This document shows, piece after piece, positions 24,646 through 32,222 of a stretch of 43,617 bases of DNA (positions are counted from its first letter, which is position 1; every line of letters begins with the position of its first letter). The DNA comes from Terriglobia bacterium (lineage in GTDB: Bacteria > Acidobacteriota > Terriglobia > Bryobacterales > Bryobacteraceae). Location of the stretch: contig JAIQEX010000046.1 of NCBI GenBank assembly GCA_020073615.1, forward strand, positions 1-43,617, read 5' to 3'. The notes below the pieces were generated by a model, which did no database searches, was not told the DNA's origin, and worked only from the letters and a program-made list of their open reading frames with translations. The position numbers were made by a program, and so were the translations under genes.

Positions 24646-27018
24646 ATGCGCACCCTCCTTCAGGATCTCCGCTATGGCATTCGCGTGTCGCTCGCCCAGC
24701 CGGGCTTCACGCTGGTCGCGGTGCTGACTCTGGCGGTGGGCATCGCCGCCAACACCACCGTCTTCAGTTGGATCGATGCCGTGCTGTTGCGCCCCATTCC
24801 AGGGGTCGCCAACGGGCAGGAACTGGCGGTCTTCGAGACCCTGGCGCCCAACGGCGAGTTCTTCGCCACTTCCTACCCCGACTATCGCGACTACCGCGAC
24901 CACCTGAAGCTGCTTGCCGGCCTCGCCATGGCGAACCCGAATTCCCTCAGCATCGGCGAAGAAGACAATGCCGAGCGCGTCTGGGGCGAGCTGGTCTCGG
25001 GCAACTACTTTGCCGTGCTGGGCGTGAAACCGGCGCTGGGCCGCGTCTTCTCGCGCGACGAGTACGGCGATACCCAAGGCGGGTACCCGGTGGCGGTGAT
25101 CGGCCACCGCCTGTGGAGCCGGCGGTTCCACGGCGACCCCTCCGTGATCGGCAAGACCATTCGCGTGAACCGCGAACTGTTGACCGTGGTCGGCGTCGCT
25201 CCGGCGGAATTTCACGGCAGCATTCCCGGCCTGGTGTTCGACCTCTGGGTCCCGGTCATGATGGCCCCGCAGCTCAATCTCATGCCCGAGTGGATGCTGC
25301 GCGACCGCAAAACGCGCAGCCTGGCGGGTCTCGCCCGCCTCGCGCCCGGAGTGACCATCGAGCGGGCGCGGGCCGAGGTGGCGTCGGTCGCTCGCTCCCT
25401 GGCGAAGATGGATCCTTACACCAACGGCGGCATCTCCGCCACCCTACTGCCGGTGTGGAAAGGGCACTTCGGCGCGCAGGGCCTGCTGCTGGCGCGCGCC
25501 ACGGCCCGCCAAAAAGAGTTCAGCGTGCGCATGGCCATGGGCGCGGGACGTTTCCGGCTGGTGCGGCAACTACTGACGGAAAGCCTGGTCCTGGCGGTCA
25601 TGGGAGCATTGGCTGGCGCGCCGCTGGCCTTGTGGCTGGTGCAGTCGCTGGCGTACCTGACCCCTCCGAGTGAGTTTCCCATTGCGGTGGAAGTCCAGTT
25701 GAACGGCGATATCCTCGGGTTCACCATCCTGGTGTGCGTGCTGGCGTGCGTGATCTCGGGGATGGCGCCGGCGTGGCACACGGCGCGGGCGGACGTGAAC
25801 GAGGCGCTCAAGCAAGTCGGCCGCGGCGGCACCCAGGGCCTCCGCTCGCAGCGCATCCGCGGCCTGCTGGTGGTTTCCGAAGTGGCCCTCGCGCTGGTGG
25901 CCATCATCGGCGCCGGGCTGTTCGCCCGCAGTTTCCAGCTCGCCCGGCGCATCGATCCGGGCTTCGACCAGAATCATGTGCTGGTATCGCACCTGTATCT
26001 CTCCACGGCCGGCTACAAGGTCCCCGAGCGCAAGCTGTTCTGCCAGCGGCTGCGTGAACGCCTCCAGGCGCAGCCCGGGATCGCCGCGGCGAGCTATGCC
26101 GACATGATCCCGCTGGGGTTCGGCGGCGGCCCGTGGGAGGACCTGCAGATTGAAGGCTACCAGCCGGGGTCCAGCGAAAACATGAAGATCTATCGCAACG
26201 TGGTGGCGCCTGGATACTTCCAGTTGCTGCGCATCCCGCTCCAGGACGGCCGCGACTTCACCGAGCGCGACGACGAGAAATCGCAACCGGTGATGATCGT
26301 GAGCGAGACCTTCGCGCGCCGCTATTTCGCGGGACGCTACGCCATCGGCCGGCGGGTGCGCGGATGGGCGCAGTGGTTCACCGTGGTCGGCGTGGCGAAG
26401 GACAGCAAATATCACACCCCCAACGAGGCGCCGCAGCCCTATTTTTACGTGCCCTTCCGCCAGGTATACCGCGCCGACCTGGGCATCGCGTTTTACGTCC
26501 GCGCCGAGGGCGATACCAACCAGGCGCTGTCGGCGATGCGGCGCGAGGTGCGCGCGATGGACCCCAACGCCGGCATGTTCGACGCCATGCCGCTTGTCGA
26601 ATACACCGGCGCTTCGCTGTTCCCGCAGAAAGTGGCGGCCTCGCTGCTGGCGGCGCTGGGAGCGATCGCGCTGGTGCTGGCGGCGGTGGGCCTGTACAGC
26701 GTGATGGCGTATTCCGTGACGCAGCGGACCCAGGAGATCGGCATCCGCATGGCGCTGGGCGCGCGCCCGGGCGACGTGCTGGCGCTGCTCGTGGGGCAGG
26801 GCATGGCCCTCACGGCGGGCGGCCTGCTGGCGGGCGTCGCCGCGGCGGCGGCGCTCACGCGCCTGGCTTCCGGGCTGCTGGTGAACGTGAGCGCTACCGA
26901 TCCGCTGATCTTCGGCGGCGCGGCGCTGTTCCTGGCGGTGGTGGCGCTGGCCGCCACCCTCGTGCCCGCGCGGCGCGCCACGCACATCGATCCCAACGCC
27001 GCGCTGCGCGGCGAGTAA
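24646..27018 (+). CDS. ADOP-type permease lacking one central membrane helix
   Basis: 790 residues, about 40 fewer than its relatives. The first repeat is normal (helix TLVAVLTLAVGIAANTTVFSW, periplasmic MacB domain to about residue 275). There family members have a helix of the type ALMAMVGLVLLIACSNVANLLLARAT. Here the text jumps from WKGHFGAQ to GLLLARATARQKEF near 25465-25505. Roughly 30 residues, one complete transmembrane helix, are missing in frame. The C-terminal FtsX block is intact and ends LVPARRATHIDPNAALRGE. Losing a single helix should invert part of the topology, so the protein may not fold as a working permease. The next permease starts two bases after its stop. Confidence 0.9.
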   Translation: MRTLLQDLRYGIRVSLAQPGFTLVAVLTLAVGIAANTTVFSWIDAVLLRPIPGVANGQELAVFETLAPNGEFFATSYPDYRDYRDHLKLLAGLAMANPNSLSIGEEDNAERVWGELVSGNYFAVLGVKPALGRVFSRDEYGDTQGGYPVAVIGHRLWSRRFHGDPSVIGKTIRVNRELLTVVGVAPAEFHGSIPGLVFDLWVPVMMAPQLNLMPEWMLRDRKTRSLAGLARLAPGVTIERARAEVASVARSLAKMDPYTNGGISATLLPVWKGHFGAQGLLLARATARQKEFSVRMAMGAGRFRLVRQLLTESLVLAVMGALAGAPLALWLVQSLAYLTPPSEFPIAVEVQLNGDILGFTILVCVLACVISGMAPAWHTARADVNEALKQVGRGGTQGLRSQRIRGLLVVSEVALALVAIIGAGLFARSFQLARRIDPGFDQNHVLVSHLYLSTAGYKVPERKLFCQRLRERLQAQPGIAAASYADMIPLGFGGGPWEDLQIEGYQPGSSENMKIYRNVVAPGYFQLLRIPLQDGRDFTERDDEKSQPVMIVSETFARRYFAGRYAIGRRVRGWAQWFTVVGVAKDSKYHTPNEAPQPYFYVPFRQVYRADLGIAFYVRAEGDTNQALSAMRREVRAMDPNAGMFDAMPLVEYTGASLFPQKVAASLLAALGAIALVLAAVGLYSVMAYSVTQRTQEIGIRMALGARPGDVLALLVGQGMALTAGGLLAGVAAAAALTRLASGLLVNVSATDPLIFGGAALFLAVVALAATLVPARRATHIDPNAALRGE

Positions 27019-27020
27019 GC

Positions 27021-29477
27021 ATGTCCGCACTCAGGGATTTTCGCCTCGCCGTGCGCACGCTCAGCCGCGCACCCGGTTTCGCTCTGACCGCAATCCTGGC
27101 GCTCGCCCTGGGAATCGGCGCCAACACGGCGATTTTCTCGGTCGTCAACAAGGTGCTTCTCGAGCCCTTGCCGTATCCCGAACCGGACCGCCTGGTCCAG
27201 CTCATGACCACCTCCCCGGTGGGCGATCAGCCCGTGGTTTCGATTCCGAAATACGTGATGTGGCGCGACCTCACCAACGTCTTCCAGTACATCGCCGCCT
27301 ATGACATCGGTGGTCCCGCCGTCACCCTCACGGGCGGCGAATATCCCGAGGCAATCCGCGCCAGCCGCGTGTCGGCCGACTATTTCCGGCTGTTCGGCGC
27401 CGAGGTGGAGATCGGCCGCGCCTTTTCCGGCGAGGAAGACCGGCACGATGGCGCGCGCGTGGTGGTGATCAGCCACCGGCTCTGGCGCGCCCGCTTCCAC
27501 GGCGACCCCACGCTGGTAGGCCGGAACATCTCGCTCGAGACCGAGCCGTACAAGGTAATCGGTGTGATCGCACCCGGTTTCGTTATGGAACCGCCGGCCG
27601 ACCTCTGGCTGCCGCTTAAAGCCGATCCTCGGAGCGCCGACCATGTCGGGCGGGTGCGCGTGGCGGCGCGCATGTCGCCGGGTATCACGCTCCAGCACGC
27701 CCGGAAGAGCGTGGCCAGAACTCTCGGGCCGTTTTCGGGACGGTTCTCCTGGAGTCTTCTTTTCCAGGAGCAATTCACCGCGATTCCGCTGCGCGATGCC
27801 ATGGTCGGCGATGTGCGCCAGGCTCTGTTTCTGCTCGTCGGCGCCGTTGGGCTGGTGCTGCTGATCTCCTGCGCCAACGTGGCCAACCTGCTGCTGGCGC
27901 GCGCCGCGCGGCGGGCGCGCGAGATCGCCATCCGAACGGCCCTGGGCGCGGCGCGCGCGCGCATCGTGCGCGAGTTGCTGGCCGAGAGCCTGGTGCTGTC
28001 GCTCGCGGGCGGCGTGCTGGGGATGGTTGCCGGCTACCTGGGGGTGCGCGCGTTGCTGGCCGCGAGCCCCGTCGATATCCCTCGGATCGGAGCGAACGGT
28101 TCGGCCCTGGCACTCGACTGGCGGGTCTTCGGATTCACGCTGCTGGTGTCCATCCTGACCAGCATCCTGTTCGGCCTCGTTCCCGCGCTTCATGCCTCCC
28201 GTGCCGACGCCGGCACGCTGATGAAAGACAGCGCCTCGCAATCCGGCATGGGGTTCCGCAGAAACCGCGGCCGGTCCGCGCTGGTGATCGTGGAGATGGC
28301 GCTCGCCCTGGTGTTGCTGGCCGGCGCGGGACTGCTGATCCGGGCGTTCGTGGCCATGCGGACCGCCAATCGCGGCTTCGACGAGCAGAACGTGCTTACC
28401 GTGCGAATGTCGCTGGCGGGCCCGCAGTTCGAGACCACGGCACACGTGGCGGAGCTGATACGCAAAGTGGAACGGCGCCTGCGGACCATCCCCGGCGTCT
28501 CGGCCCCGGCCAGCACCAACGCGCTTCCCCTGGAGCCGAGCGTGATGATGCCCTTCACCATTTACGGCCGCGACCAGTCGCTGGTGGGACGCTATCACGG
28601 CACCGCCTCGTGGCGCAGCGTTTCGCCGGGATATTTCGACGTGTTCCGCATCCGCCTGCTGCGCGGGCGTCTTTTTACCGGGGAGGACGGGGAGCGCGCC
28701 GCCGGCGTGGTCTTGATCAACCGGGCCATGCTGAAGAGGTATTGGCCGGAAGTCGACGCCAATCCGATCGGCGAATTCATCGCCATCGGCAAGGACCTGG
28801 GGCACGAGTTGGACGACCCGCCACGGCAGGTGGTCGGGGTGGTGGCCGACGTGCAGGACGCGGGATTCAACCGCGCGCCGATGATGTACGTCCCGGCCGC
28901 GCAGGTCTCCGACGGCATGAACGCGCGCAACAATCGCCTGCTGCCCATTACCTGGGTGGTCCGCACCAGCGGAGGGGAGTACGCGCCCACCGCGGCCCTC
29001 GAGCGGGAACTTCGCGAGGCGTCGGGCGGACTGCCGCTGGAACCCGTGCGCACCATGCGCCAGGTGGTGGCAGCCTCCTCCGCGCGAACCGCGTTCTACA
29101 TCGCCATGCTGATTCCTTTTGCGGCCATCGCGCTGCTTCTCGCCGCGGTCGGCCTGTACGGCCTCCTGGCGTATTCGGTCGAGCAGCGGACCCAGGAGAT
29201 CGGCGTCCGCATGGCTCTGGGCGCGGGTCCCGAGGATGTGCGATTCATGGTCGTGCGGCAGGGAATGCGGCTGGCATTGCTCGGGATTCTCATCGGCATT
29301 CCCGCAGCGCTGGCCCTGACGCGCGTAATGGTCAGCATGATCTTCGGCATTCCCACCTGGGACCCGCTGGTCCTCGGGGCCGTGGCGCTGCTGCTCGGTA
29401 CGGTGGCGCTCGCCGCCACCTACGCCCCCGCCGCTCACGCGACGCGCATCGACCCCATGGACGCGCTGCGCTGCTGA
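27021..29477 (+). CDS. ADOP-type MacB/FtsX permease
   Basis: 818 residues from the ATG at 27021, just after the previous permease; the open frame extends further upstream only as a shadow of that gene. Helix FALTAILALALGIGANTAIFSVV (about 19-41), MacB periplasmic domain, then central helices ALFLLVGAVGLVLLISCANVANLL and a following pair (complete, unlike its neighbour). The second periplasmic domain has PLEPSVMMPFTIYGRDQ, and the final FtsX block ends YAPAAHATRIDPMDALRC. It is the most divergent of the five permeases here and belongs to the ADOP branch that starts MSALRDFRLAVRTLSRAPGF. It is convergent with the deiodinase-like gene; only five bases separate them. Confidence 0.92.
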   Translation: MSALRDFRLAVRTLSRAPGFALTAILALALGIGANTAIFSVVNKVLLEPLPYPEPDRLVQLMTTSPVGDQPVVSIPKYVMWRDLTNVFQYIAAYDIGGPAVTLTGGEYPEAIRASRVSADYFRLFGAEVEIGRAFSGEEDRHDGARVVVISHRLWRARFHGDPTLVGRNISLETEPYKVIGVIAPGFVMEPPADLWLPLKADPRSADHVGRVRVAARMSPGITLQHARKSVARTLGPFSGRFSWSLLFQEQFTAIPLRDAMVGDVRQALFLLVGAVGLVLLISCANVANLLLARAARRAREIAIRTALGAARARIVRELLAESLVLSLAGGVLGMVAGYLGVRALLAASPVDIPRIGANGSALALDWRVFGFTLLVSILTSILFGLVPALHASRADAGTLMKDSASQSGMGFRRNRGRSALVIVEMALALVLLAGAGLLIRAFVAMRTANRGFDEQNVLTVRMSLAGPQFETTAHVAELIRKVERRLRTIPGVSAPASTNALPLEPSVMMPFTIYGRDQSLVGRYHGTASWRSVSPGYFDVFRIRLLRGRLFTGEDGERAAGVVLINRAMLKRYWPEVDANPIGEFIAIGKDLGHELDDPPRQVVGVVADVQDAGFNRAPMMYVPAAQVSDGMNARNNRLLPITWVVRTSGGEYAPTAALERELREASGGLPLEPVRTMRQVVAASSARTAFYIAMLIPFAAIALLLAAVGLYGLLAYSVEQRTQEIGVRMALGAGPEDVRFMVVRQGMRLALLGILIGIPAALALTRVMVSMIFGIPTWDPLVLGAVALLLGTVALAATYAPAAHATRIDPMDALRC

Positions 29478-29482
29478 CCGCC

Positions 29483-30226
29483 TCAATGCACAACGGAGGC
29501 CAGGGCCGCGCCCAACTGCGATGGCTCAAAGCCGAAGGGACCGGGTTCGCTCTTGTAGGCGATGCGGCCTTCGCGATCGATCAGCAGCAGCCGATCCGGC
29601 CACCCGGTATAGAGACGCTCCACGGTGTTGTCAATGCCGTCGATCAGCGCCGGGAAGCGGATGCCCAGAGTGCGCACGCAGCTCTCGGCCACCTGCGAGC
29701 GCTCGCCCTCGGTCCGCGGGTTGCGAAACACTACGCCTTCGCGGATGTTGCTGCGCATCTGCCAGATGTCGCTGGGATGCGCCTCGGCGATATACACGGC
29801 GTAAAACGCCACGCGATCGCGGTAGGCGTCATACAGTTTGTTGAGCGCGGGAACCTCCCGGCGAAAGGGCGGTCAAGTGTAGCTGCCGAACACCAGCACC
29901 ACGGGTCGCGAACCGCGAAAAGACGAGAGCCGGACGGCGGCGGCGTGGTCGAGCGTGGGAAGGCTGAAATCGGGCGCCGCGTCGCCGGGCCGCAACACGC
30001 CGGCGCGGGCGTGTTTCCACATGGTCTCAAACGGCAGAACCATCATCAGGGGAAACGGCGTGCGCGCCATGATCTGGCCGAAGCGATCCGGCGGCTGGCA
30101 CATGGCCCAATAGAATCCCGCGCACAGCGAGACCTGGAACATTACGAGGATCGCCGCTACCAGGAGCAGCTTGCGTCCGATACCGGCGAATCGGCGGCGG
30201 CGGGTTATTCCGGAGACGGTGGCCAT
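29483..30226 (-). CDS. Membrane-anchored iodothyronine-deiodinase-like selenoprotein (in-frame TGA = Sec118)
   Basis: Read through the TGA at 29873-29875, the frame gives 247 residues. A positively charged N terminus (TRRRRFAG) and one helix (about 18-38, KLLLVAAILVMFQVSLCAGFYW) predict a thioredoxin-like domain facing the periplasm. The domain opens GDAAPDFSLPTLD, then RPVVLVFGSYT-U-PPFRREVP: U118 falls exactly where deiodinases have selenocysteine or cysteine (FGSxT[U/C]PxF). The rest is intact: VPALNKLYDAYRDRVAFYAVYIAEAHPSD, ALIDGIDNTVERLYTGWPDRLLLID. Codons before and after the TGA are in the same frame. A hairpin starts about ten bases after it. Deiodinase-fold enzymes cleave carbon-iodine bonds in animals; bacterial members have largely unknown substrates. 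It ends the kinase/regulator run, 39 bases after the LytTR gene. The alternative is a Cys-to-stop mutation. Confidence 0.8.
29846..29863 (-). promoter_or_regulatory. SECIS-like hairpin directly downstream of the Sec codon
   Basis: On the RNA strand, starting ten bases after the UGA, CG-(bulged C)-CGGGA pairs with UCCCG-CG, leaving the loop GGU. The core arms are at 29856-29860 and 29848-29852. In the E. coli fdhF SECIS a short stem with a bulged base, about 11 bases from the UGA, presents AGGUCU to SelB, and the G-U in that loop is critical. Distance, bulge and loop (A-GGU-U) correspond closely. Recognition by SelB is inference. Confidence 0.6.
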
Positions 30227-30265
30227 GCTTATGGAATTCTATCAGAACCGGTTCTGAGGGCAGCA

Positions 30266-31051
30266 CTACAGCGATTGCCCAAGCCGCTTCTCTAACTGGG
30301 CGCGATAGCTCCTGCTGACGCGCGGCCGCGATCCGTCCTTTAACACCACTTCGAACTCGCCGTGAGACAGCGGCTCGAGTTGTACGATGCTCTCAATGTT
30401 CACAATCGCGGATCGATGGACGCGAACAAAGCGTTCCGGATCCAATCTCCCGGCGAGCTCGCTCAGCGCCGCGCGATACAGCAGCTCCTTACCCGCGACG
30501 TGCAGACTCGCATAGACTCCGGCAGCCTCGATCCAGTCGATATCTACCGCCCTCACAAAGCGGGTCGCGCCGCCGGACTTCACCACGAAGCGATCCCAGC
30601 GGCGCTCCGGTGTGCTTGCCGCGGACACCATTTGCAGCATCCGCTGCCCGAATTCCCGGAAGCTGCGTTCGTCCAGGCGGGACTTGACGCGGGCCATCGC
30701 CGCCTCGTGACGCTCGTCGCTGAACGGCTTGAGCAGGTAGTCCAGCGCGTTGGCTTCGAATGCCCGGATGGCGTGTTGATCGTATGCGGTCACAAAGATG
30801 GTGAACGGCATGTTCTCCGCGCCTACCGCGTCAATCACGCCAAGGCCATCCAACTCGGGCATCTGTACATCCAGGAAAACGAGATCCGGCCGCCGGCTTT
30901 GAATGATCTCCACCGCGCTGGTGCCGGTCCCCGCCTCCAGGATGCTGCCTACCTGGGGATCTCTTCCCAGGAGGTCGGCGAGCCGCTGGCGTGCCGGGAC
31001 CTCATCATCCACCACCAGGACGCGGATGCGCTCAAGCGGCTTCGGGGCCAT
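30266..31051 (-). CDS. LytTR-family response regulator
   Basis: 261 residues. The receiver domain (about 9-125) is complete: Asp15-Asp16, phospho-acceptor Asp61 in FLDVQMPELDG, Thr88 in FVTAYD and Lys108 in LLKPF. The LytTR DNA-binding domain (about 152-258) contains FVVKSGGATRFVRAVDIDWIEAAGVYASLHV, FVRVHRSAIVNIESI and the RVSRSYRAQLEKRL ending. Such regulators bind paired direct repeats and often control exported proteins or membrane stress. The start overlaps the kinase gene by 20 bases, and the deiodinase-like gene follows after 39 bases. Its most likely targets include this operon, but no LytTR repeat pair was identified. Confidence 0.95.
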   Translation of the reverse strand: MAPKPLERIRVLVVDDEVPARQRLADLLGRDPQVGSILEAGTGTSAVEIIQSRRPDLVFLDVQMPELDGLGVIDAVGAENMPFTIFVTAYDQHAIRAFEANALDYLLKPFSDERHEAAMARVKSRLDERSFREFGQRMLQMVSAASTPERRWDRFVVKSGGATRFVRAVDIDWIEAAGVYASLHVAGKELLYRAALSELAGRLDPERFVRVHRSAIVNIESIVQLEPLSHGEFEVVLKDGSRPRVSRSYRAQLEKRLGQSL

Positions 31052-32174
31052 GGGTCTCCTCCTCGATCAAGCGCAGCGGTAACGATACTTCGACTTCGGT
31101 GCCGCCGCCGGCGCGGCGTCTCACGGCAAAGCGGCTGCTTCCATTGGGGTGAAGCCCGGCAATGCGCGCGCGCGTCAGCGAGAGCCCTAAGCCCGGCGAT
31201 GTTTCCATGGCCCATCCCGGAGGCAACCCCACCCCATCGTCCAACACGCGGATCTCGAGGCGATTCCCCAGCCGCTCGGCCGACACGATCACGGTTCCGA
31301 GCGAGGCGCGGCGGGAAATTCCGTGGCGGATGGCGTTCTCCACCAGCGGTTGGATGAACAGACAGGGCACGGAGGCGTACTGCACCTCCGGCGAGATGTG
31401 ACGCTCAATGTGAAGATGGTCGCCAAAGCGGATCTTCTGGATCGCCAGGTAGTGCTCCACAAAGGCCATCTCTTCGGCCAGCGGAACTTCCTGCCGGTCC
31501 TTGGATTCGAGGGACAACCGCAGGAGATCGCCGAGATGCCCGATCATGCCGCGCGCCAACTTGGGATCCCGCTCCACCTGAGAGGAGATGGTATTTAAGG
31601 CATTGAAGAGGAAATGCGGATCCAGTTGCATGCGCAACGCATTCAGGCGAGCCTCCGTGAAGCTTCTCTCCAATCGCTCCATGCGCAACTCACTGGAGAG
31701 GTAGCGGCGGTAGTACTGCGATACCTGCCAGGCGCCGAGGATCAGCCAATAGACCAGCCAACTCCACAGAAACATCCCGCGCAAGGCGCCCGAAAGAAGA
31801 CTGCCGTCCAGCAATGCCTTCCACGCTCCCACGCCGGTCAACGCCCGAATCGCGGCGAGGAGATAAACGTAGAGCGATGTGAACAGCAGGCTGAGGAGCA
31901 AGTGAGCCGCGAAGCGCCGCGGAAGTTGTTTATCGGAAAGAGGCAGGCGGTGGTCCACCGCAAGAATGAGAGGCGTCAGCAGTCCCCAGGACCACCATTC
32001 CACCAGCGATCCCAGCATCGGCCGGCGCCAGCCGCTCGCGCCGGAGAGCCCGGGAAGCGCAAAGATGCATCCGATGGCCGTCCAGACGGCGGCTGCGAGC
32101 AGGATTCTGCCAGGCCATGTCTTTATGGCCGGGGCGGCGGGTTGGGATGGATAGCTTGTTGGGATTGCCGGCAC
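31032..32174 (-). CDS. LytS-type membrane histidine kinase
   Basis: 380 residues. About four to five hydrophobic helices occupy residues 22-150 (for example ILLAAAVWTAIGCIFALPGL, AHLLLSLLFTSLYVYLLAAI, GMFLWSWLVYWLILGAWQV). The His_kinase motif MQLDPHFLFNALNTISSQ follows with phospho-accepting His187. The ATPase region has QPLVENAIRHGI (N box), DDGVGLPPGW (G1) and GLGLSLTRARI (G2). No extracellular sensor domain is present, so the signal is probably sensed in or near the membrane. It precedes and overlaps the LytTR regulator, its evident partner. Confidence 0.94.
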   Translation of the reverse strand: MPAIPTSYPSQPAAPAIKTWPGRILLAAAVWTAIGCIFALPGLSGASGWRRPMLGSLVEWWSWGLLTPLILAVDHRLPLSDKQLPRRFAAHLLLSLLFTSLYVYLLAAIRALTGVGAWKALLDGSLLSGALRGMFLWSWLVYWLILGAWQVSQYYRRYLSSELRMERLERSFTEARLNALRMQLDPHFLFNALNTISSQVERDPKLARGMIGHLGDLLRLSLESKDRQEVPLAEEMAFVEHYLAIQKIRFGDHLHIERHISPEVQYASVPCLFIQPLVENAIRHGISRRASLGTVIVSAERLGNRLEIRVLDDGVGLPPGWAMETSPGLGLSLTRARIAGLHPNGSSRFAVRRRAGGGTEVEVSLPLRLIEEETHGPEAA

Positions 32175-32222
32175 CGTGGTTCTATTGCTATCACATCAAA
32201 ACGCCGCCCGCCAGTCGAGCGG

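Noticed and set aside
26493-29486. 997-codon minus-strand frame across the permeases
   Set aside because: Antisense of two well-supported ADOP genes; no domain pattern, histidine/arginine/glycine-rich.
29483-29872. Two separate small genes instead of one selenoprotein
   Set aside because: Both halves are in one frame, join to a complete thioredoxin-like domain, and the TGA falls exactly on the active-site residue.
28610-30295. 561-codon plus-strand frame over the deiodinase-like gene
   Set aside because: Its second half is the antisense of the Sec gene, and its first half is out of frame with the permease.
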